DNA from: JBGLNJ01 sp964353405
GTDB lineage: Bacteria > Chloroflexota > Anaerolineae > Fen-1058
Direction of reading: 5' to 3'
DNA length: 10,325 nucleotides
Assembly (NCBI GenBank): GCA_964353405.1
Contig: CAYGWJ010000098.1
Coordinates: 1 to 10,325 of the forward strand
A program made the translations under genes and the position numbers. The notes under the pieces were generated by a model that was not told the origin of the DNA, ran no database searches, and saw only the letters and a list, made by a program, of their open reading frames with translations. Below, piece after piece: positions 1 through 5,819 of the stretch (positions are counted from its first letter, which is position 1; each line of letters opens with the position of its first letter).

Positions 1-2563
1 CCTGCGAGGTTGCCGTGTAGGTGGCTCTGTCGCCTTCCAGCGTTGCGACCTGCACCACATTCGTCAACGGCCCAGCATAGCCTATCTCGACGGTGACGAG
101 AACGGTCTGGGACCACACATCCGTTGAAGCTAGATTGGTCAGCGGCCAGGTCAGGCTGCCGGTTGGTGTAACGTGGGCAGGCAAACTATCGGTGACGGCG
201 CCACTCAACATGCCGCCGCCGGTGTTGGTGACGCGAATGGTGTAGGTGAGCTGCGCTCCGGCTTGGACTGGGTTGGGACTCGCTTGCTTGTGCACCTCCA
301 GGTTACTTGCAGGTTGGGTATAAGCATACTTGAGGTCACCCTTGGTAGCGTCATAGTAGCTGATGTATGGGCAACCGGCTGGATTGAGCGCCAGCGAACT
401 GTACTGGCCTACGTCTCCATCGCTATCCACCGTCTGGATGATCCAGACCCCGCCCTTCAAGTACGCAAGTTTGAGGTCGCCATTGATAGCATCATAGTAA
501 CTGATGTAGGGAGTATCGGCCCGATCCAACTCGAGCGAGGTAGCCATTCCCCCACTCCATCCTGTGCCGACTATTGTCTGGCTGAGCCAGGTGGCGCCGC
601 TCAACCAGGCATACTTTAGGGTGCCATGCGTGCTATCAAAGTAGCTGATGTGCGGCTTGCCACTGCTGTCCAATGCTAATGAAGTATACCAACCGACATC
701 CCCCTCGCTATCCACGGTCTCGGTGAGCCAGGTGGTGCCACTGCGCCACGCGTGCTTCAAGTCGCCATTGGCACGGTCATAGTAACTGATATGAGGAGTA
801 TAGGGATAGGTTGGCTCTAGCGCTAGCGAATTCCAATTTCCTGCCTCTGAGAGGGGAGGTTCCACCGTTTCTGTTACCCATGTGCCACGCATCCATTCGG
901 CGCCGCTGAGGTAAGCGTGCTCGAGGTTTAAAAGTGTGGGCCACGGGTTCTGGGCTGAAATATGTGGAGTGAAGGGATAGGTTGGCTCTAATGCCAATGC
1001 AGTGCCATTCTGCCCGACCCGCATGTTTCTTACCGACATGATAGCCCAGGAGGTCGTGCTGATTCGGCCGGCATACTTGAGGGACCATCCCTCATAGTCG
1101 TGGTAACTGATGCAAGGGGTATAAGGGTACGCTGGCGCCAGCGCGAGGTAAGTCCACTGACCCCCTTCAGGGTCTATCGTCTCGCTGAGCCAGGTGTTGC
1201 CGCTCAACCGGGCATATTTCAGAGAATAACTGGTGACATCATGGTAGCTTATGTGCGGGATGTAAGGAAAAGCTGGCTCCAACGCCAGTGAGGTGTACTG
1301 ACCCACATTTCCGCTACGATCTACTGTCTCGGTTATCCAGCCTCCGTCGCAAAGACACACTTGCACATTCAAAACGGTGTCGGTGAGGATCGGCGCAGTG
1401 GTGAAAGCTTGGGAACGAAGCCCTGTCGCCGTAGGAGGCGTGAACTCTAACGAGTAGGTGTCAGATACCAGCGGCAGCCGGTAAGAGCCATCGTCCACGG
1501 TAAAAAGACCCCAACCGGGCAAGCTGTTCTGTGGATCCTGTGACCCCTGGGGTACTGCGTAGGCGAAGGTATTCTTGATCCCGATGCCCCTGCACGTGAC
1601 CTTGCCAGACAGGGTAAAGCCGGTTGGAAGAGTGATCGGGAGTGACGTGTTAGGGCAACCCGCTGTGGCGCGGGTCACGTCCGTGATTGTCACAGAGCCT
1701 AGCCCGAGTCCTGGCGGCGGGATGAACTGGATGTCAAAGGTTCCCACAGGCAGGGTACCCGTATAGTCTCCAGATTTGTTTGTGGGCGCGAGCCCAAAGT
1801 CGCCAATGTCAGGATCGTTAGCATAGACCTGAACACCCGGCACACGGTTGCCAGATGGACTCGTGACACGTCCCCCAGTGGTGAACCCCGGCGGCAAGAT
1901 GACGTCCCGGGTCATATCCTGGGTGACCGTGATAAACTCGGTCTTGGGGCCGAGTCCCAGGCACGGCGGCGGCGCAAAGCCAAGCTCGTAGGCGCCTGTC
2001 ACCAGGCTGATACAATAGTGCCCATTGGCGCCGGCGGACGGCAGACCAAATCCATCGGCGGTGTCGAGATTAAAGGCATAGATGCCGACATTGCCGACCG
2101 GGTTGACGCCATTCGTGGCAAACACTGTGCCGGAGACGCTGTGACCTGGCAACAGGGTAACCTTCAAAACCACATCGGATGGCCCCGTGATCCCCCTGTG
2201 AGTTCGAGAGGCACACTGGCTGCCGCAGGGTGGGTTAAAGACGAAATCATAGTTGCCCTGTGGGAGGGTCACGCTGTAGGCGCCGTTGACGTCGGTGACG
2301 TCGCCCAAAAAGCCATCGCCCTGGTCCCGAATCCAGACAAATACCTCGACATTCGACATCAGTCCAGTTGCCTGGCATGTTACGGTTCCAGATACGGTGA
2401 AGGTGACGCTTGAAGAGCGAAGGTTCGAAATTGCCCCATCGCCGCCGGGCATCGCGCCCGCCATACTCCGGCCCAGCGTCAACAAGGTGAGCAGCAAGCC
2501 CATCGCAGCCAGGCTCGGTACGGCCAACCGGGTCATCGTGCGGCTGAGGAAATGCTTGTCCAT
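1..2563 (-). CDS. Large secreted multidomain protein: prealbumin-like repeats, seven-bladed propeller, DUF11 (3' end outside window)
   Basis: I translated this frame by hand from the ATG at 2563 to base 2 and found no stop: 854 complete codons, C-terminus missing. The start has a strong Shine-Dalgarno (AAGGAGG, 2573-2579). Residues 1-44 form a signal peptide (basic start, then a Leu/Ala-rich core ending near SMAGA). About 55-135, 141-220, 227-310 and 315-405 are four beta-sandwich repeats of the prealbumin/Cna-B or carboxypeptidase-regulatory type. They carry motifs such as VSGTV, NGAYSVTLPQGNYD and FxPPPxLGLG, plus several Cys pairs that may form disulfides outside the cell. About 416-754 hold seven repeats of roughly 48 residues (consensus W-x-x-ETVD-x-x-G-x-VG-x-Y-x-SLAL, then PHISYYD and G-DLKYA), read as a seven-bladed beta-propeller. 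From 755 the pattern fits DUF11 (PNPVQAGAQLTY, VTNTG). The role is probably at the cell surface or extracellular, as adhesion or scaffold; no catalytic motif is visible. The family assignments are by eye. Confidence 0.9.
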   Translation of the reverse strand, partial: MDKHFLSRTMTRLAVPSLAAMGLLLTLLTLGRSMAGAMPGGDGAISNLRSSSVTFTVSGTVTCQATGLMSNVEVFVWIRDQGDGFLGDVTDVNGAYSVTLPQGNYDFVFNPPCGSQCASRTHRGITGPSDVVLKVTLLPGHSVSGTVFATNGVNPVGNVGIYAFNLDTADGFGLPSAGANGHYCISLVTGAYELGFAPPPCLGLGPKTEFITVTQDMTRDVILPPGFTTGGRVTSPSGNRVPGVQVYANDPDIGDFGLAPTNKSGDYTGTLPVGTFDIQFIPPPGLGLGSVTITDVTRATAGCPNTSLPITLPTGFTLSGKVTCRGIGIKNTFAYAVPQGSQDPQNSLPGWGLFTVDDGSYRLPLVSDTYSLEFTPPTATGLRSQAFTTAPILTDTVLNVQVCLCDGGWITETVDRSGNVGQYTSLALEPAFPYIPHISYHDVTSYSLKYARLSGNTWLSETIDPEGGQWTYLALAPAYPYTPCISYHDYEGWSLKYAGRISTTSWAIMSVRNMRVGQNGTALALEPTYPFTPHISAQNPWPTLLNLEHAYLSGAEWMRGTWVTETVEPPLSEAGNWNSLALEPTYPYTPHISYYDRANGDLKHAWRSGTTWLTETVDSEGDVGWYTSLALDSSGKPHISYFDSTHGTLKYAWLSGATWLSQTIVGTGWSGGMATSLELDRADTPYISYYDAINGDLKLAYLKGGVWIIQTVDSDGDVGQYSSLALNPAGCPYISYYDATKGDLKYAYTQPASNLEVHKQASPNPVQAGAQLTYTIRVTNTGGGMLSGAVTDSLPAHVTPTGSLTWPLTNLASTDVWSQTVLVTVEIGYAGPLTNVVQVATLEGDRATYTATSQ
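300..1340 (-). repeat. Seven tandem propeller-blade coding repeats
   Basis: This lies inside the large secreted protein. Seven units of 47-57 codons (about 141-171 bp) follow each other. The SLAL-type strand (S/T-x-L-A/E-L) recurs at residues near 425, 472, 522, 579, 628, 676 and 723. Units 1-4 have a longer loop after it (EP-x-x-P-Y/F-x-P before HIS). Units 5-7 have a shorter one (such as DSSGKPHIS). Some stretches stay similar at DNA level, for example the bases encoding LEPTYP in units 3 and 4. Seven copies is the usual count for a closed propeller. Confidence 0.8.
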
Positions 2564-2724
2564 CAGAGCGCCTCCTTGCAAGTCTTGTTTGCGATCGGAA
2601 CATCCGTAAAGCGGTCAGGTGATCGAAGCGCACTTTCGGTTCATAAAACAAAACACTTATTCCCCTGCCGCGCTCGCAGAAGAAAAAAAGTGCTCGTGGT
2701 AGATGAAGGTGTGGCAGGCAACTC
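2564..2724 (-). other. 5' untranslated leader of the secreted-protein gene
   Basis: If the promoter at 2731-2759 is used, transcription starts near 2724 and leaves about 160 nt before the ATG at 2563. Read on the minus strand it contains a run of seven T and two complementary pairs. An 8-nt pair (2686-2693 with 2630-2637, one G-U) and a 6-nt pair (2713-2718 with 2664-2669) cannot both form as simple nested helices. I do not recognise a known riboswitch here. The only clear functional element is the Shine-Dalgarno at 2573-2579. Confidence 0.45.
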
Positions 2725-2730
2725 GTTTAC

Positions 2731-2759
2731 AGTATATGGCCGAAACTAGCGAGTGTCAA
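2731..2759 (-). promoter_or_regulatory. Sigma-70-type promoter for the secreted-protein gene
   Basis: On the minus strand there is a perfect -35 box TTGACA (2759-2754), a 17-base spacer, and TATACT as -10 (2736-2731, five of six consensus bases). The expected start is near 2724. It points at the large secreted-protein gene and away from the cation operon. Its -35 continues as TTGACACTC, the same nine bases as the divergent promoter at 2920. Confidence 0.75.
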
Positions 2760-2797
2760 TAGCTCAAACCTGGTGCTGACCCACATCTTATCGGACT

Positions 2798-2835
2798 CCC
2801 GAACTTGTTCGGGCCACTGCCTCAACAAGTTGAGG
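2798..2835. promoter_or_regulatory. Pair of related 16-bp palindromes (candidate operators)
   Basis: CCCGAACTTGTTCGGG (2798-2813) and CCTCAACAAGTTGAGG (2820-2835) are both perfect palindromes. They share the pattern CC-N2-AAC-WW-GTT-N2-GG. Their centres are 22 bp apart, about two helical turns, so they face the same side of DNA. They lie upstream of both divergent promoters. They fit a pair of dimer-binding sites for an unidentified regulator; a role in RNA seems less likely because neither predicted transcript covers them. Confidence 0.5.
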
Positions 2836-2880
2836 ACTCTACGTAGTTGAGGACTCTACGTAGTTGAGGACTCTACGTAG
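2830..2880. repeat. Three perfect 17-bp tandem repeats
   Basis: The unit TTGAGGACTCTACGTAG occurs three times without change (2830-2846, 2847-2863, 2864-2880), followed by TTG. Each copy holds the 8-bp palindrome CTACGTAG. Each also renews the half-site GTTGAGG of the adjacent palindrome, at 2829, 2846 and 2863, with a degenerate GTTGTGG at 2880. The array lies between the two divergent promoters. It may be an operator array, or simply a slippage duplication. Confidence 0.85.
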
Positions 2881-2919
2881 TTGTGGGTAGTCACCAGCTT
2901 AAACTTATGAGCCTTTGGT

Positions 2920-2948
2920 TTGACACTCTTCCGCAACGGTGCTAAGAT
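2920..2948 (+). promoter_or_regulatory. Sigma-70-type promoter for the cation-transport operon
   Basis: There is a perfect -35 box TTGACA (2920-2925), a 17-base spacer, and TAAGAT as -10 (2943-2948, four of six consensus bases). The expected transcription start is about 2955, which is the base of the large hairpin at 2957-3065. This coincidence supports both calls. The resulting leader is about 190 nt long. Confidence 0.65.
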
Positions 2949-2954
2949 TGCGCC

Positions 2955-3146
2955 GCACTGTCTAGGAGCCTGTCTGAGAACCCGTAGTTTAGGGCCTTGT
3001 GCCCGTCGCAAGTCCAACGCCCGCAAGGGGCTAGGCTACCTCTCCGACAAGCTGCTAGAGACAGTCTTCAGACTGGCAGGCTGCATCTTCCTCAAACTGG
3101 CAGCCTACGCCTTGCCCTCCAGGGCGTTGGGCCAGGGGAGTGAATT
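2955..3146 (+). promoter_or_regulatory. Structured 5' leader RNA, candidate cis-regulator of the cation operon
   Basis: The main helix is a long imperfect hairpin. Pairings are 2957-2963 with 3059-3065 (7 bp), 2967-2969 with 3051-3053, 2971-2974 with 3046-3049, 2976-2979 with 3041-3044, 2984-2992 with 3031-3039 (9 bp, two G-U) and 2995-2999 with 3024-3028. The 24-nt loop contains CCAACGCCC (3014-3022), perfectly complementary to GGGCGTTGG (3122-3130), which ends 3 nt before the Shine-Dalgarno AGGGGAG (3134-3140). A second hairpin pairs 3078-3084 with 3100-3106. Competing pairings exist: 2967-2977 with 3068-3082, a hairpin at 3062-3075, and 3107-3111 with 3123-3127. This is the layout of an RNA switch acting on translation. 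I cannot match it to M-box, yybP-ykoY or cobalamin classes. Pairings were worked out by hand without energy calculation. Confidence 0.5.
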
Positions 3147-4400
3147 ATGGCCTATATAAGCGACTTGATGGGCAAGCCCGTTGCGGACGTGGACGGCGAG
3201 CTTATCGGTCATCTGGAAGATCTCATCGCTTGCGTCCGCGGCGAAATGCCGCACCCCGCTATTGTCGCGATCGTGGTCAAACGGTCCGGCGGCACGTTGA
3301 CTGTCCCCTTTTCCGATGTGGTCGTGTTGATTGCTCCAGCCATTCCGCTCCGCAAGCGCGTCAAGGACATTGCGCCGTATCAGCCCGGCGAGCACGATCT
3401 GTACCTGGCGCGTGACGTGCTCGACAAGCAGATCATTGACACGGACGGCGTGCGCGTGGTGCGCGTGAACGACCTGGAATTGACGCAGGTTGACGGCAGT
3501 ATTTACGTGGCCAATGTGGATATTGGCGGGATGGGTCTGCTGCGGCGTCTGGGACTGGCCAAGATGGCACAGCCGCTGGTGGGTCGCTTGAGCCATGGCA
3601 GGTCGGGCATCATCTCGTGGGATGAGGTGGAACTGTTGCGCGGCGATGAGCCGATGCGCCTCAAAGTGCCGGGAGAAAAGATCACCGAATTGCACCCGGC
3701 CGACCTGGCCGAAATCATCAGCGACCTCAACCGCGCCGACAGCGACAAGCTCCTCGAATCGCTCGACGCCAAGACCGTGGCGGACACCTTGGAAGAGGTC
3801 GAGCCGGACTTTCAGGCCAGCCTGGTCGAGACGATGTCCGACGAGAAGGTGGCTGATGTTCTGGAGGAAATGGCGCCCGACGAGGCAGCCGACCTGTTGG
3901 CCGAACTCCCTCAAGACCGGAGCCAAGAACTCCTCAAACTGATGGAACACGAGGAGGCCGAGGACGTTCGCAAGCTGCTGACCTACCCGGACGATTCAGC
4001 TGGCGGCATCATGACCACCGAATTTGTTTCCGTCAGCCCGGATCTCACGGCGGAACAGGCGCTCACTTTTATCCGTGAAACGGCGCAGGAAGCCGAGAAC
4101 ATTTTTTACGTCTACGTCACCGATCGCCAAGATCATTTGCTGGGTGTGTTTTCGCTCAAAGACCTGGTGCTCGCCAGGCCGTATACGCTGGTGACCGAGT
4201 TCATGCACTTGCGCGTGGTGAGTGCCAATTTGGAGGATAGCCAGGATGACGTGGCGCAGGCCATTTCCAAATACAACCTGGTGGCGATTCCGGTGGTGGA
4301 TGACAAGCGGCGGATACACGGTATCGTCACCGCCGACGACGCGCTGGACAAGATTATTCCCACGGCCTGGAAGAAACGTCTGCCTCGCCTGTATCGCTAA
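3147..4400 (+). CDS. Soluble PRC-barrel / MgtE N-domain / CBS-pair protein, likely cation-transport regulator
   Basis: The protein has 417 aa and starts at an ATG with AGGGGAG six bases upstream. Residues 1-80 and 84-165 look like two PRC-barrel domains; the second has the typical DTDGVRVVRVNDLEL pattern. About 180-280 match the helical MgtE N-domain (HPADLAEII, then repeated acidic units such as EEMAPDEAADLLAEL). About 281-405 are a CBS pair opening with DDSAGGIMTTEF, closely like the cytosolic part of MgtE Mg2+ channels. No hydrophobic membrane segment follows; it ends KKRLPRLYR. In MgtE these domains bind Mg2+ and gate the pore. Here the pore domain is absent and an NRAMP-type transporter lies 92 bp downstream, so the protein probably senses cations or nucleotides and acts on that transporter in trans. 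That partnership is inferred. The domain calls are confident; the ligand is not known. Confidence 0.92.
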   Translation: MAYISDLMGKPVADVDGELIGHLEDLIACVRGEMPHPAIVAIVVKRSGGTLTVPFSDVVVLIAPAIPLRKRVKDIAPYQPGEHDLYLARDVLDKQIIDTDGVRVVRVNDLELTQVDGSIYVANVDIGGMGLLRRLGLAKMAQPLVGRLSHGRSGIISWDEVELLRGDEPMRLKVPGEKITELHPADLAEIISDLNRADSDKLLESLDAKTVADTLEEVEPDFQASLVETMSDEKVADVLEEMAPDEAADLLAELPQDRSQELLKLMEHEEAEDVRKLLTYPDDSAGGIMTTEFVSVSPDLTAEQALTFIRETAQEAENIFYVYVTDRQDHLLGVFSLKDLVLARPYTLVTEFMHLRVVSANLEDSQDDVAQAISKYNLVAIPVVDDKRRIHGIVTADDALDKIIPTAWKKRLPRLYR

Positions 4401-4410
4401 CGCGACCAAG

Positions 4411-4469
4411 GACGAAGGGCCGACGACGAATTTGATTCGTCGCCGATCTTGTGTCCTTTGCCTTTCGTC
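4411..4469 (+). promoter_or_regulatory. Nested stem-loop between the two cation genes
   Basis: An outer stem pairs 4411-4420 (GACGAAGGGC) with 4460-4469 (GCCTTTCGTC), ten pairs including one G-U. It encloses a perfect 8-bp hairpin (4424-4431 with 4435-4442, 3-nt loop). No T run follows, so a full intrinsic terminator is unlikely. It could be an mRNA processing or stability element that sets the ratio of sensor to transporter. The likely AGGA ribosome site (4478-4481) lies just after it. Confidence 0.5.
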
Positions 4470-4492
4470 TATGACACAGGAATCATGACGCG

Positions 4493-5758
4493 ATGACTCT
4501 CTGGCAACGTCTCAAACCCATTCGTGCTCGATTGTTCTTGTTGCTCGCCGTGGTCGGCCCCGGCATCATCACCGCCAACGTGGATAATGATGCCGGCGGC
4601 ATCACCACGTATTCAGTCGCCGGGGCGCACTATGGCAACAGCCTGTTGTGGATGATGCCGTTGGTGGCATTGGCCTTGATCATCGTTCAGGAGATGAGCG
4701 CGCGGCTGGGCGTGATTACGGGCAAGGGACTGGCGGACTTGATCCGGGAAAGTCTGGGCGTGCGTATCACGGCGATGGTGATCGGCATTGTGGTGATTGC
4801 CAACCTGGCCAACACCGTCAGCGAGTTTGCGGGCGTGGCGGCCAGCATGGAAATCTTTGGCGTGAGCAAATACGTCTCGGTGCCGGCGGCGGCCGTGCTC
4901 GTCTGGCTGCTCATCGTCAAGGGCAACTATAAGAATGTCGAGCGTGTCTTTTTGGCGGCCAGCGCGCTGTACCTGGCCTACGTGGCCTCGGGTATCATGG
5001 CGAACCCGGTGTGGCCGGATGTGGCGCGCGCCTTTGTCACGCCCACGTTTCACTTGGAGTCGGGTTACGTGACCATCTTTGTCACCGCCATCGGCACGAC
5101 CATTGCGCCGTGGATGCAGTTCTATCAGCAGGCCTCGATTGTGGATAAAGGATTGAAACCGGCCGATTATCCCTACGAGCGGCTGGATGTGGTGGTCGGA
5201 TCGATCTTTGCTGTCTTTGTCGCTTCGTTCATCGTGATAGCCTGCTCGGCCACGCTGTTCGCCAACGGCGTGCGCATCGAGACGGCCAAGGATGCGGCGC
5301 TGGCGCTGCGCCCGCTGGCGGGCACCTATGCTTCCACGTTGTTTGCACTGGGCCTGCTCAACGCCGGAGTTTTCTCTGCCGCGATTCTGCCGCTGTCCAC
5401 AGCCTACCTGGTCTGCGAAGCGTTCGGGTGGGAGAAGGGTGTGAGCCGTGAGTTGAAACAAGCCCCCGTGTTCTTTGGTATCTACACCACACTCATCGTC
5501 CTGGGCGCGGGCATCATCCTGCTGCCCATCAAGTCGCTGGTGCAGGCTATGCTCGCCAGCCAGACGCTCAACGGCGTGCTCTTGCCCATCATCCTGGTGG
5601 TGATGCTCAAGCTCATCAACGACAAGCGGCTGATGGGCAAGTTTGTCAATGGGCGCGTGTTCAATAGCATCTCCTGGGTGATGGTCATTGTGCTGATTCT
5701 GCTCACGGTGATCCTGGTCGTCACGAGTGTGTTCCCCGGACTGCTGAGCGGGGGATAA
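4493..5758 (+). CDS. NRAMP-superfamily divalent cation transporter with altered metal-site motifs
   Basis: The protein has 421 aa, mostly hydrophobic, with about eleven membrane segments, normal length for NRAMP. The first helix carries GPGIITANVDNDAGGITTY (residues 22-40). Aligned with the canonical GP-x-DPGN segment, Asp33 is kept but DPGN becomes DAGG, so the metal-binding Asn is Gly36. In helix 6 the canonical GAxxMPH becomes GTTIAPW (201-207): Ala to Thr202, the soft ligand Met to Ala205, His to Trp207. Canonical NRAMPs carry Mn2+ and Fe2+ with protons. Loss of the Met is a feature of NRAMP-related Mg2+ transporters (NRMT), so a hard cation such as Mg2+ is plausible but unproven. The start is the ATG 11 bases after AGGA; an ATG at 4485 is out of frame. 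It probably shares the transcript of the upstream MgtE-like protein. I give no symbol because mntH would imply Mn2+. Confidence 0.9.
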   Translation: MTLWQRLKPIRARLFLLLAVVGPGIITANVDNDAGGITTYSVAGAHYGNSLLWMMPLVALALIIVQEMSARLGVITGKGLADLIRESLGVRITAMVIGIVVIANLANTVSEFAGVAASMEIFGVSKYVSVPAAAVLVWLLIVKGNYKNVERVFLAASALYLAYVASGIMANPVWPDVARAFVTPTFHLESGYVTIFVTAIGTTIAPWMQFYQQASIVDKGLKPADYPYERLDVVVGSIFAVFVASFIVIACSATLFANGVRIETAKDAALALRPLAGTYASTLFALGLLNAGVFSAAILPLSTAYLVCEAFGWEKGVSRELKQAPVFFGIYTTLIVLGAGIILLPIKSLVQAMLASQTLNGVLLPIILVVMLKLINDKRLMGKFVNGRVFNSISWVMVIVLILLTVILVVTSVFPGLLSGG

Positions 5759-5800
5759 AAAGACCTTCCAGGCCGCACACTCGACACCTGGAAGGTCATG
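5759..5800 (-). terminator. Intrinsic terminator between convergent operons
   Basis: GACCTTCCAGG (5762-5772) and CCTGGAAGGTC (5787-5797) form a perfect 11-bp stem with a 14-nt loop. On the minus strand the stem is followed directly by TTTTTA (5761-5756), a classic terminator for the two-component operon. On the plus strand the T run is missing, so it is a weaker end for the transporter gene, though the hairpin sits four bases after its stop codon. Confidence 0.8.
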
Positions 5801-5819
5801 TCTGTCTGCATTCTGCGTT

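Noticed and set aside
173..2749. Several short frames on both strands opposite or within the large secreted-protein gene
   Set aside because: All are shadows of the uninterrupted 854-codon minus-strand frame, which shows repeat periodicity and a signal peptide.
2799..2812. CGAACTTGTTCG as a Gram-positive-type LexA box
   Set aside because: LexA boxes of that type have four bases between GAAC and GTTC; here there are two, and no SOS gene is nearby.
2811..2819. GCCACTG, resembling a cobalamin riboswitch box
   Set aside because: The other conserved parts of the B12 riboswitch are absent, and the site lies upstream of both predicted transcripts.
2957..3065. A palindromic miniature transposable element (the sequence near 2965-2980 looks like an insertion-sequence end)
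   Set aside because: No target-site duplication is visible at the ends, and the element coincides with a predicted transcription start and leader. It remains a possible evolutionary origin.
2955..3146. M-box (Mg2+) or yybP-ykoY (Mn2+) riboswitch
   Set aside because: Their conserved loop and junction sequences were not found by eye; the layout is one long hairpin, not a multi-helix junction. An Infernal search would settle this.
2920..3159. A 79-codon plus-strand frame in the leader region
   Set aside because: It starts inside the promoter, has no ribosome site, gives a composition unlike neighbouring genes and lies across the predicted RNA helices.
3105..3950. Long minus-strand frame opposite the MgtE-like gene
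   Set aside because: It is the antisense shadow of a well-supported coding frame and is rich in His and Gln, as such shadows are in GC-rich DNA.
4613..5461. Long minus-strand frame opposite the transporter
   Set aside because: It is an antisense shadow of the NRAMP gene, rich in Arg, His and Gln with no recognisable domain.
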